Below are positions 1 to 5,254 of a stretch of 5,889 nt of DNA, piece after piece. A program made the position numbers and the translations under genes. The DNA is taken from assembly GCA_031285115.1 (NCBI GenBank), contig JAITWU010000325.1, forward strand, positions 1 to 5,889, written 5' to 3'. Within the stretch, counting starts at the first letter, position 1. Every line of letters starts with the position of its first letter. The notes under the pieces were generated by a model. It was not told the origin of the DNA and made no database searches. It worked only from the letters and a program-made list of their open reading frames with translations. Source of the DNA: Azonexus sp. (lineage in GTDB: Bacteria > Pseudomonadota > Gammaproteobacteria > Burkholderiales > Rhodocyclaceae).

Positions 1-351
1 TTTCCTGAACTGGTTGCCGACCGGGTCGAACTGCATGGCCTGTTGGCGGGTTGGCACGACAACATCGGCCACGCCCTGCTGTCGGCCCTCGGCTCGCCGG
101 AATCGGTGCTGGTCGCCGTCCAGGAGCACGAAACAGACCGCGAGGTCAGCGAAGTCAGCAATCTTGCCGATCTGCTCTATATCGCCAACAAGATTGCCAT
201 CCGCCACGGTTTTGGCTGGGGCGACCCGGAGTTTGACGCCGAAGTGGACACCTCGGTGCTCGACCGGTTATTTGACGCCGCAACGCTGGCCGAGATTATT
301 CAGGAGTCAGACGCCGAAGTGCGCTCGCTGAAGGCGGCCTTGGGTGGCTGA
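1..351 (+). CDS. HDOD-domain signalling protein, C-terminal fragment
   Basis: The frame is open from the first base to a TGA at 349-351, giving 116 residues with no start, so the gene begins upstream of the window. The sequence fits the C-terminal half of an HDOD domain, a relative of HD phosphohydrolases that usually lacks metal-binding catalysis and acts in signalling. Near residues 12-35 a helix pattern around GWHDNIGHALLSALGSP, followed by a VAVQEHE segment, matches the family's 'W-x-H-x-x-IG-x-x-LL ... lP-x-x-I-x-x-AI-x-x-H' layout. A segment LADLLYIANKIA follows, matching the usual 'llyvAn' helix. The last 40 residues are acidic and helical, with no added GGDEF or kinase domain. The gene converges on rfaE2, stop to stop, with 22 bases between. 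What lies upstream of the HDOD part, and its partner, cannot be seen. Family assignment is by pattern only. Confidence 0.72.
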   Translation, partial: FPELVADRVELHGLLAGWHDNIGHALLSALGSPESVLVAVQEHETDREVSEVSNLADLLYIANKIAIRHGFGWGDPEFDAEVDTSVLDRLFDAATLAEIIQESDAEVRSLKAALGG

Positions 352-373
352 TCTGCGGCTGAATCGCCAAAAC

Positions 374-862
374 TCAAAGCCTGCGGATTTTTTCCAGCAG
401 CGCCGTCGTCGATGTCTGATGGATGAAGGGGATCGAATGGACGCTGCCGCCCCAGGCGCGCACTTCGCTTGCGCCGACGATGCGCTCGACCGGCCAGTCG
501 CCGCCTTTGACGAGGATTTCCGGGCGGCAATCGACGATTCGTTGTAACGGGGTGTCTTCGTCAAACCAGGTGACGAGCGAAACAGAAGCGAGCGCCGCCA
601 TCACCGCCAAGCGATCATCGAGCGGATTGACCGGGCGATCATCGCCCTTGCCCTGACGTTTAACTGAGGCGTCGCTGTTGAGCGCCACCACCAGCGCCGA
701 GCCGAGGGCGGCGGCCTGGGCCAGACAGGTGACGTGGCCGCGATGCAGGATGTCGAAACAGCCGTTGGTAAAGACCAATGGCCGTGCCAGCGCGGCGGCG
801 CGGGCGGCAAGTTCTGTCGGCGGACAGATTTTGCTTTCAAAGACTGGCGCTACGTAGCTCAT
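374..862 (-). CDS. rfaE2: D-glycero-beta-D-manno-heptose 1-phosphate adenylyltransferase (stand-alone RfaE2/HldE C-domain)
   Basis: The product (162 residues from ATG at 862) is a cytidylyltransferase-fold nucleotidyltransferase. It transfers AMP from ATP to heptose 1-phosphate to make ADP-heptose for the LPS inner core, in the cytoplasm. Visible motifs are FTNGCFDILHRGH (residues 31-43, with the nucleotide-binding HxGH at 40-43), NSDASVKR (62-69), RP (76-77), LVKGGD (117-122) and the late QTSTT (149-153). The length fits the free-standing enzyme. The ribokinase-like RfaE1 domain found in fused HldE is absent, so a separate kinase gene should exist elsewhere. A TTG at 874 in the same frame would add four residues (MPKP). 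I prefer the ATG at 862, although neither has a clear Shine-Dalgarno sequence. It is the last gene of the leftward cluster, about 20 bases after the dolP stop, and shares a pathway with gmhA two genes upstream. Confidence 0.93.
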   Translation of the reverse strand: MSYVAPVFESKICPPTELAARAAALARPLVFTNGCFDILHRGHVTCLAQAAALGSALVVALNSDASVKRQGKGDDRPVNPLDDRLAVMAALASVSLVTWFDEDTPLQRIVDCRPEILVKGGDWPVERIVGASEVRAWGGSVHSIPFIHQTSTTALLEKIRRL

Positions 863-882
863 GGGTTTTGGCAAAAGCGGCG

Positions 883-1548
883 TCAGCGCGTTTCGACCGG
901 CGCCGACCCGGCGGGCGGATTGGCTTTGCCGGAGAACTGGCTGTCGATGCGCCGCGTTTCGGCTTCGTCGATCACTTCAAAAATGTTGACCACCTTGAGC
1001 ACGCCGGAGGTGGTGCGGGCGACTTCGACCGCTACTCTGGCTTCGCGCTCATTGACGATACCCATGAGGAAGGTGATGCCGCGTTCGGTGACGACTTTGA
1101 CGTGGTTGGCCGAAATCTGCTTGCTATCGACCAGACGGCCTTTGACCTTGGAGGTGATGTAGCTGTCGTTGCTGCGATTGCCGAGCGAAGAAACGGGGCC
1201 GACGCCGAGTTCGTTGTACACCTCGCGGACGCCGTCGATTTTGCGCACTTCCGCCTCGGTTGCCGCCTTGGCCTCGGCGCTGGGCGCTTCGCCGGTCAGC
1301 AGCAGGCGCTTGTTATAGACGGTGATATTGATGTGGGACTGGTTCTGGTAGGGCGCGGGCAGGCGAGCGATGGCTTTCAACTCCATCGTCTGATCGTCGG
1401 TCTGGGTGCCGATCGTGCGCCGGTCGTGCGCCGACATGACGCCCACCGCCGCGCCGGTGACGACGGCGGGGAAGCAGCCGTGCAGCGTCGGCAGGGCAAC
1501 GAGCAGGGCGAGGATGGCGAGAGGCAGTTTGTTCAGCAGTTTGTTCAT
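883..1548 (-). CDS. dolP: Dual-BON outer-membrane lipoprotein DolP (YraP family)
   Basis: The 221-residue product has a lipoprotein signal peptide: a basic N-terminus, a hydrophobic run (about residues 8-20), then the lipobox LHGC with Cys25 as the expected lipidated residue. Phe follows Cys25, so there is no Asp inner-membrane retention signal and outer-membrane sorting is expected. Two BON domains follow, at about residues 48-117 (INITVYNKRLLLTGEAPS, then VREVYNEL) and 126-195 (SNDSYITSKVKGRL, then GITFLMGIVNEREA and SGVLKVVNIFEVI). The GTQTDD segment and the 'fLMG-VtEREA' signature are close to E. coli DolP, which binds anionic phospholipids at division sites and supports outer-membrane integrity. 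About 25 residues after BON2 form a charged Pro/Ala/Ser-rich tail that the E. coli protein lacks. A strong GGGAG site lies inside the end of gmhA, and the start overlaps the gmhA stop as ATGA, suggesting translational coupling. Confidence 0.93.
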   Translation of the reverse strand: MNKLLNKLPLAILALLVALPTLHGCFPAVVTGAAVGVMSAHDRRTIGTQTDDQTMELKAIARLPAPYQNQSHINITVYNKRLLLTGEAPSAEAKAATEAEVRKIDGVREVYNELGVGPVSSLGNRSNDSYITSKVKGRLVDSKQISANHVKVVTERGITFLMGIVNEREARVAVEVARTTSGVLKVVNIFEVIDEAETRRIDSQFSGKANPPAGSAPVETR

Positions 1549-2171
1549 GATTCGACTCCCAAAAGAAGGGCATCAATACCATCGCAGAGGCAATGGAGGA
1601 TGAGGAGATGGGTTTCCTGAATGCGCGCCGTCCGCTCGACCGGCACGCACAGGTGAATATCGCTATCGCGCAGCATTTCGCCGATTCTGCCGCCATCGCG
1701 GCCAGTCAGGGCAATGACCGACATTTCCTGCTCATGCGCCGCCCTGATCGCCTCGATCACATTGGTCGAGTTGCCCGAGGTCGAAATCGCCACCAGCGCG
1801 TCACCGGCATGGCCGAGTCCGCGCACCTGACGCGAGAAAATCTGGTTGAATGAATAATCGTTGGCAACCGCGGTCAGGATCGAGCTGTCGGTCGTTAGCG
1901 CAATCGCCGCCAGTTCCTGGCGTTCCGCCTCGAAGCGGCCAATCAGTTCGGCGGCGAAATGCTGGGCGTCCGCCGCCGAGCCGCCATTGCCGCAGACGAG
2001 AATCTTGCCGCCGTCGATCAAGCCAGAGGTCAGCGTCTCGATGGCTGCGGCAATCGGCGGCGCCAAGGCTTCAACTGCTTGCAGCTTGGTTTGAACGCTG
2101 TCTTCAAAATGCTGGGCGACGCGGGCAATCAGATCCATCGGTTCGACTTCGGGGTGAGACTGGGCGGCCAT
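1545..2171 (-). CDS. gmhA: Phosphoheptose isomerase (SIS domain; GmhA, with DiaA-like flanks)
   Basis: The 208-residue SIS-fold protein likely converts sedoheptulose 7-phosphate to D-glycero-D-manno-heptose 7-phosphate, the first step to ADP-heptose. Visible are the phosphate-binding loop CGNGGSAADAQHFAAEL (60-76), a second loop STSGNS (130-135), ALTGRDGG (154-161) and RIQETHLLILHCLCD (183-197). His71 and Glu75, and Gln185 and His188, sit where GmhA has active-site residues. E. coli DiaA, the DnaA-binding paralogue in this genomic position, has Ser instead of the Glu (HFAAS). The N-terminal helix (HFEDSVQTKLQAVEAL) and the C-terminal segment resemble DiaA more than E. coli GmhA. The intact catalytic set plus rfaE2 in the same cluster favours isomerase. 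An alternative ATG at 2138 gives MDLIARVAQHFEDS, which aligns better with family N-termini; neither start has a clear Shine-Dalgarno. The gene begins six bases after the HIRAN stop and its stop overlaps the dolP start. Confidence 0.87.
   Translation of the reverse strand: MAAQSHPEVEPMDLIARVAQHFEDSVQTKLQAVEALAPPIAAAIETLTSGLIDGGKILVCGNGGSAADAQHFAAELIGRFEAERQELAAIALTTDSSILTAVANDYSFNQIFSRQVRGLGHAGDALVAISTSGNSTNVIEAIRAAHEQEMSVIALTGRDGGRIGEMLRDSDIHLCVPVERTARIQETHLLILHCLCDGIDALLLGVES
1556..1560 (-). promoter_or_regulatory. Ribosome binding site of dolP
   Basis: Read on the minus strand these bases are GGGAG, seven bases before the dolP ATG (1548-1546). The site lies within the last codons of gmhA. 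It fixes the dolP start and gives dolP its own initiation signal despite the ATGA overlap. Confidence 0.7.
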
Positions 2172-2177
2172 TTTACA

Positions 2178-2549
2178 TCACAGGCCGACAAAGACCTCGA
2201 AGCGCACCCGCCGCCACGGGTCGGGATGGCGGTTGAGTTCGGCGATGCGGGCGGTGAGACATTCGCCTGCATCGAGCGCCGCCGCCAGCGCCCGGTTGTT
2301 GGCGCGCGGCACGTAGCCAAGTTGATGGCCGCGCCATTCGACGCGGATGGCGTAAGGATCGTGGCGGTTATCCGGTTCGCGCGTGAGTTGCAGCGGGTCG
2401 CCGACGCGCAGTTGTTCCCAGTAATCGCCAACGGCGTAATACTGGCTGCCAGCGAGCGGCGAATTCTGGATCAGCAGGCGGACTTCTCCGGCCCCGACCT
2501 CTGCCGCCGCCAGCCACAGGCAGAGGCTAACAATCAGCGGCAAACGCAT
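2178..2549 (-). CDS. Small exported HIRAN-domain protein
   Basis: The 123-residue product has a short Sec-type signal peptide: MR, a hydrophobic run to about residue 16, and a likely cleavage after VGA at 18-20. A compact HIRAN domain covers nearly all the rest. The HIRAN pattern is visible as QYYAVGDYWEQLRVGDPLQLTREP (36-59), NRHDPYAIRV (61-70), LGYVPRANNRALAAAL (77-92) and a final strand VRFEVFVG. HIRAN domains are best known as single-stranded-DNA-end binding modules of eukaryotic HLTF/Rad5. Bacterial stand-alone versions have no settled role, so no function is assigned. The ATG at 2549 is the only usable start, because no ATG, GTG or TTG lies nearby upstream in frame. It overlaps the end of yraN by 23 bases, and the only GGAGG upstream is about 23 bases away, so initiation probably depends on translation of yraN. 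There is no lipobox cysteine. The HIRAN call is good; export is inferred from the N-terminus. Confidence 0.82.
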   Translation of the reverse strand: MRLPLIVSLCLWLAAAEVGAGEVRLLIQNSPLAGSQYYAVGDYWEQLRVGDPLQLTREPDNRHDPYAIRVEWRGHQLGYVPRANNRALAAALDAGECLTARIAELNRHPDPWRRVRFEVFVGL

Positions 2550-2895
2550 CGGGCAGCCATTCGAGACGTTCGCCCTCCAGCAGCACGCAGTCGAAGCGGC
2601 AAGGGCAGGCGGGGCGACCGGCGAGGTAGTGGCGGGCGGCAAGGATGATGCGCCGCTGCTTGGCGACGGTGATGCTGGCCGCCGCGCCGCCAAAATCGCG
2701 ATTCTCGCGCTGGCGCACTTCAACAAAAACCAGCGTCGGGCCATCGCGGCAGATGAGGTCGATTTCGCCGCCGCGAACGCGGAAATTGCGCTCCAGCACA
2801 CGCCAACCCCGGCTTTCGAGATAAGCGGCGGCAAGGCTTTCGGCCGCCCGCCCGCGCGCCGTGGTATTGTCTTTCTTTGTCTGTACAAACCACAT
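2527..2895 (-). CDS. yraN: YraN family (UPF0102) endonuclease-like protein
   Basis: The 122-residue protein is of the UPF0102 family, which has a PD-(D/E)XK nuclease-like fold but no settled cellular role. Family marks are AAxYLESRGWRVLERNFR (22-39), GGEIDLICRDG (42-52), LVFVEVRQR (55-63), FGGAAASITVAKQRRI (68-83) and CRFD (99-102). Glu44, Asp46 and Glu59 would form the acidic centre. Arg61 stands where many nucleases have Lys, as it does in E. coli YraN. The length matches the family. The start is pinned: an in-frame TAA lies at 2901-2899, two codons upstream, and there is no other start before the conserved core. There is no Shine-Dalgarno before this ATG. It is the first gene of the leftward cluster, 10 bases from the divergent rsmI start, an arrangement like that around E. 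coli yraL-yraN-diaA-dolP. Confidence 0.93.
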   Translation of the reverse strand: MWFVQTKKDNTTARGRAAESLAAAYLESRGWRVLERNFRVRGGEIDLICRDGPTLVFVEVRQRENRDFGGAAASITVAKQRRIILAARHYLAGRPACPCRFDCVLLEGERLEWLPDAFAADC

Positions 2896-2905
2896 AAGTT
2901 ATTGA

Positions 2906-3742
2906 ATGACAAAAGAATGCGCCGCATTGTATGTCGTCCCGACGCCCTTGGGAAACCTCGCCGACCTCACTCGCCGCGCTGAGGAAATTCTTTCCAGCGT
3001 GCCCTGGGTGGCGGCTGAAGACACTCGGCACAGCGGGACTTTGCTCAAATCCATCGGCGCTGCGGCGCGGCTCTTGCCAGCGCATCGCCACAACGAACAG
3101 GCGGCGGCGGCGCGGATCATCGAGCGTTTGCAGGCGGGCGAAGCCGTGGCGCTGATTACGGACGCTGGCACGCCGGGCGTCTCCGACCCCGGCGCGCGCA
3201 TCGTCGCCGCAGTGCGCGCCGCCGCTTGCCGCGTCGTGCCGCTGCCCGGCCCGTGCGCGGCGGTGACGGCGCTTTCCGCCGCCGGTCTGGTTGACGAGCA
3301 TTTTCTCTTTTACGGCTTTCTGCCAGCCAAAGCCGGGCAGCGGCGGCAGGTGATCGAAGATTTACGGGGGCAATCCGCCGCCCTCGTTTTTTACGAAGCG
3401 CCGCATCGCGTGCTGGAAACAGTGGCTGATCTTGCCGCCATTCTGGGCGAGCGCACCCTGGTCATCGCCCGCGAATTGACCAAGCTGTTCGAGAGCATCC
3501 ACAGTTGCCCGCTCGGCGCGGCGCTCGACTGGCTGCAAGCCGACCCCGACCGCCAGCGCGGCGAGTTTGTGTTGCTCGTTTCCGGCGCGCCGGAGCAAAG
3601 CGACGCCGCTGAAGGCGAGCGGGTATTGCAGCTCCTGCTGGCCGACGGGCTGCCGGTCAAACAGGCGGCGAAGCTGGCGGCGGCGATTACCGGCATGGCG
3701 AAAAACGCGCTTTATGACCGCGCCCTGGCGCTGAAAAGCTAG
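2906..3742 (+). CDS. rsmI: 16S rRNA (cytidine-1402 2'-O) methyltransferase
   Basis: The 278-residue SAM-dependent enzyme of the tetrapyrrole-methylase fold adds the ribose methyl group to C1402 in the decoding centre of 16S rRNA. Motifs appear in family order: [10 protein letters not shown] (11-20), [11 protein letters not shown] (37-47), [13 protein letters not shown] (84-96), [17 protein letters not shown] (112-128), FYGFLP (135-140), FYEAPHR (162-168) and RELTKLFE (189-196). A C-terminal helical segment, about 246-275 ([22 protein letters not shown]), corresponds to the family's small C-terminal domain. The length is typical. The start is fixed by a TGA immediately before the ATG (2903-2905), and there is no Shine-Dalgarno. 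It leads the rightward cluster and diverges from yraN. Its promoter must lie within the start of yraN, where I see no strong consensus match. Confidence 0.96.
   Translation: MTKECAALYVVPTPLGNLADLTRRAEEILSSVPWVAAEDTRHSGTLLKSIGAAARLLPAHRHNEQAAAARIIERLQAGEAVALITDAGTPGVSDPGARIVAAVRAAACRVVPLPGPCAAVTALSAAGLVDEHFLFYGFLPAKAGQRRQVIEDLRGQSAALVFYEAPHRVLETVADLAAILGERTLVIARELTKLFESIHSCPLGAALDWLQADPDRQRGEFVLLVSGAPEQSDAAEGERVLQLLLADGLPVKQAAKLAAAITGMAKNALYDRALALKS
2926..2954 (-). promoter_or_regulatory. Candidate sigma-70 promoter for the yraN cluster
   Basis: On the minus strand TTCCCA (2954-2949; four of six bases match TTGACA) is followed after 17 bases by TACAAT (2931-2926; five of six match TATAAT). 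Transcription would start near 2919, leaving a leader of roughly 24 bases before the yraN ATG at 2895. The promoter would lie inside the first codons of rsmI, as expected when the divergent starts are only 10 bases apart. The call is from consensus matching only. Confidence 0.35.
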
Positions 3743-3745
3743 AAT
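3740..3745 (+). promoter_or_regulatory. Possible -10 element ahead of pyrC
   Basis: TAGAAT, five of six bases matching TATAAT, overlaps the rsmI stop codon and would start transcription near 3752, giving pyrC a leader of about 19 bases. No good -35 box lies at 16-18 bases; the nearest resemblance (ATGACC, 3714-3719) is 20 bases away. It could supplement read-through from rsmI, but chance is a real possibility. Confidence 0.2.
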
Positions 3746-3754
3746 CCTGAAAAA

Positions 3755-3763
3755 TTCCGGAAA
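3755..3763 (+). promoter_or_regulatory. Ribosome binding site of pyrC within a short palindrome
   Basis: GGAAA at 3759-3763, seven bases before the pyrC ATG, is a moderate Shine-Dalgarno. It is half of the perfect palindrome TTCCGGAA (3755-3762). The palindrome is too short to claim an operator or hairpin. Confidence 0.4.
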
Positions 3764-3770
3764 CGCCTTC

Positions 3771-4802
3771 ATGCAACTGACCATCACCCGCCCCGACGAC
3801 TGGCATCTCCACCTGCGCGACGGCGCGGCGCTCGCCGCCGTGCTGCCGCATACCGCCGCCCGTTTCGCCCGCGCCATCGTCATGCCCAATTTGAAGCCGC
3901 CGGTCACCACCGTTGACGCGGCCGCCGCCTACCGTCAGCGCATTCTCGCGGCGCTACCGGCGGACATGGCTTTTGAGCCGCTCATGACGCTGTATCTCAC
4001 CGACAACACGCCGCCCGGCGAAATCGCCAAAGCCGCCGCCAGCGGCTTCGTCAAGGCGGTGAAGCTCTACCCGGCGGGGGCGACGACCAATTCGGACGCC
4101 GGTCTCACTGACATCCACAAGGCCGACGCGGCGCTCGCCGAAATGGAGCGCCTCGGCCTGCCGCTCCTCGTGCATGGCGAAGTCACCGATCCGGCGGTCG
4201 ATCTCTTTGACCGCGAAAAAGCCTTTATCGACACCGTGTTACTGCCCTTGACCCAGCGATTTCCGCGCCTCAAGGTGGTTCTCGAACACATCACTACAAC
4301 CGACGCCGCCCAGTTCGTCGCCAGCGCCCCGGCCCATATCGCCGCCACCATCACCGCCCATCACCTCCTCTACAACCGCAACGCCATTTTTCAGGGCGGC
4401 GTGCGCCCGCACTGGTACTGCCTGCCGGTCTTGAAGCGCGAAAAGCATCGTCAGGCGCTGGTCGAAGCGGCCATTTCCGGCAATGCCAAATTCTTTCTCG
4501 GCACCGACTCCGCGCCACACGCCAAAAGCGCCAAAGAAGCCGCCTGCGGCTGCGCTGGCTGCTACACGGCTTACGCCGCCATCGAGTTGTATGCCGAAGC
4601 CTTTGAGGAAGCGGGCGCGCTCGATAAGCTCGAAGCCTTTGCGAGCTTTCACGGCCCCGACTGGTACGGCCTGCCGCGCAATCGCGACACGCTCACGCTC
4701 ACAAAAGAAAACTGGACCGCGCCCGCCGTTTGCCCCTACCTCCCCGCCGACCCTCTGGTCCCGCTGCGGGCCGGTGAAACCCTGTCCTGGAAATTGCGTT
4801 GA
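3771..4802 (+). CDS. pyrC: Dihydroorotase, class II
   Basis: The 343-residue zinc amidohydrolase catalyses the reversible cyclisation of N-carbamoyl-aspartate to dihydroorotate, the third step of de novo pyrimidine synthesis, in the cytoplasm. The class II signature is complete. His12 and His14 (DWHLHLRDG) bind metal, and Lys98 in [12 protein letters not shown] is the carbamylated bridging lysine. His135 (LLVHGEV) and His173 ([10 protein letters not shown]) are further ligands. Asp246 in LGTDSAPH (243-250) is the catalytic acid/base. The substrate-binding loop [18 protein letters not shown] (213-230) and the cysteines in [11 protein letters not shown] are also typical. The length equals that of E. 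coli-type enzymes, with nothing missing. The ATG at 3771 has a GGAAA site seven bases upstream and gives the canonical N-terminus. It lies 28 bases after rsmI. A lipoprotein gene follows after 11 bases, so co-transcription is likely. Confidence 0.97.
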   Translation: MQLTITRPDDWHLHLRDGAALAAVLPHTAARFARAIVMPNLKPPVTTVDAAAAYRQRILAALPADMAFEPLMTLYLTDNTPPGEIAKAAASGFVKAVKLYPAGATTNSDAGLTDIHKADAALAEMERLGLPLLVHGEVTDPAVDLFDREKAFIDTVLLPLTQRFPRLKVVLEHITTTDAAQFVASAPAHIAATITAHHLLYNRNAIFQGGVRPHWYCLPVLKREKHRQALVEAAISGNAKFFLGTDSAPHAKSAKEAACGCAGCYTAYAAIELYAEAFEEAGALDKLEAFASFHGPDWYGLPRNRDTLTLTKENWTAPAVCPYLPADPLVPLRAGETLSWKLR

Positions 4803-4806
4803 GGAA
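4801..4806 (+). promoter_or_regulatory. Ribosome binding site of the lipoprotein gene
   Basis: GAGGAA overlaps the pyrC stop codon (TGAGG). It lies about eight to nine bases before the ATG at 4814 and decides that start over the in-frame TTG at 4799. Confidence 0.7.
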
Positions 4807-4813
4807 AAACGCC

Positions 4814-5254
4814 ATGCGCTTACACCATCTGCTCCTGTCTTTCTGCGCCGCGCCGCTGCTGACGGCTTGCGTCAATGATTCGGCCAGTTACTTGATCGAC
4901 GGCAACCCCGATCACTCTTTGACCGTCATCCGCGAGCAGCCCTATTTCTGGAACGACAAAGTGAACCTGCAACTGGTCGTCGCCCGGATGCCGGACTGTA
5001 TGCGCCGCCACCAGCTTGGCAGCGGCAACGAGCGGACGCAGGTTGAAATCTGGCAGGCGCCGTCGGGGGCCTACATCATTCGCCTCGGCAAGCGCATGTA
5101 CGCGACCGAAATGCAAACCTGCGAGTCTTTTGCCCCGATCAATGGCGACCCGCCCGGCGGCATGGGCGATCTGAAAGGCGTTTTTCGGCTGCGCCAAGGG
5201 AAATGGGGCTTTGTCGAGGGCGCGATTTCCGGCGGCAACAATCGCGGCGACTGA
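4814..5254 (+). CDS. Small lipoprotein of unknown function
   Basis: The 146-residue product starts with a lipoprotein signal peptide: MRLHH, a hydrophobic run LLLSFCAAPLL, then the lipobox LTAC with Cys19 as the lipidated residue. Val follows the cysteine, so outer-membrane sorting is expected. I do not recognise the mature domain. It holds an aromatic stretch (EQPYFWND, 41-48), a probable strand NLQLVVARMPDC (51-62), QVEIWQAPSGAYIIRLGKRMYA (76-97, strand-turn-strand) and a Gly-rich tail ending GGNNRGD. Two cysteines in the mature part, Cys62 and Cys103, could form a disulphide in the periplasm. The start is set by a strong ribosome binding site at the pyrC stop. A TTG at 4799 would add five residues before the hydrophobic core and lacks a site. 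It is tightly placed between pyrC and the DUF3025 gene, whose ATG overlaps its TGA by one base. That implies co-translation but does not reveal a role. Confidence 0.85.
   Translation: MRLHHLLLSFCAAPLLTACVNDSASYLIDGNPDHSLTVIREQPYFWNDKVNLQLVVARMPDCMRRHQLGSGNERTQVEIWQAPSGAYIIRLGKRMYATEMQTCESFAPINGDPPGGMGDLKGVFRLRQGKWGFVEGAISGGNNRGD

Noticed and set aside
345..395. Possible terminator hairpin from the CTGCGG repeats near 353 and 382
   Set aside because: The two copies are in direct, not inverted, orientation, so they cannot pair. The remaining GGC/GCC stem is only three bases.
778..1620. Long plus-strand open frame antisense to dolP, continuing past its start
   Set aside because: It mirrors the real minus-strand gene, as is common in GC-rich DNA. 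The product is low-complexity (DGDIDVGLVLVGRGQ-like) and matches no family, while dolP has a lipobox, two BON domains and a ribosome binding site.
1959..2648. Plus-strand open frame of 229 codons across the gmhA/HIRAN region
   Set aside because: It is antisense to two recognisable genes, has no family motifs and is rich in Arg/Gly/Ala, typical of a shadow frame.
2550..2927. 5' extension of the HIRAN frame up to 2927
   Set aside because: The extension is the out-of-frame shadow of yraN (Ala/Ser/Pro/Arg-rich) and would bury the signal peptide. The ATG at 2549 gives a clean hydrophobic N-terminus.
3740..3775. pyrC leader as an E. coli-like start-site-switching pyrimidine control region
   Set aside because: The -10 match has no good -35. 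The expected initiation zone is A-rich rather than the C/G run needed for that mechanism, and no hairpin covers the ribosome binding site beyond an 8-base palindrome.
3362..3910. Minus-strand open frame across the rsmI/pyrC junction
   Set aside because: It is antisense to two conserved enzymes, with no recognisable motif and an arginine/glutamine-rich composition.
4239..4652. Minus-strand open frame inside pyrC
   Set aside because: It lies wholly opposite the conserved catalytic part of pyrC. Its glycine/alanine-rich composition suggests a shadow.
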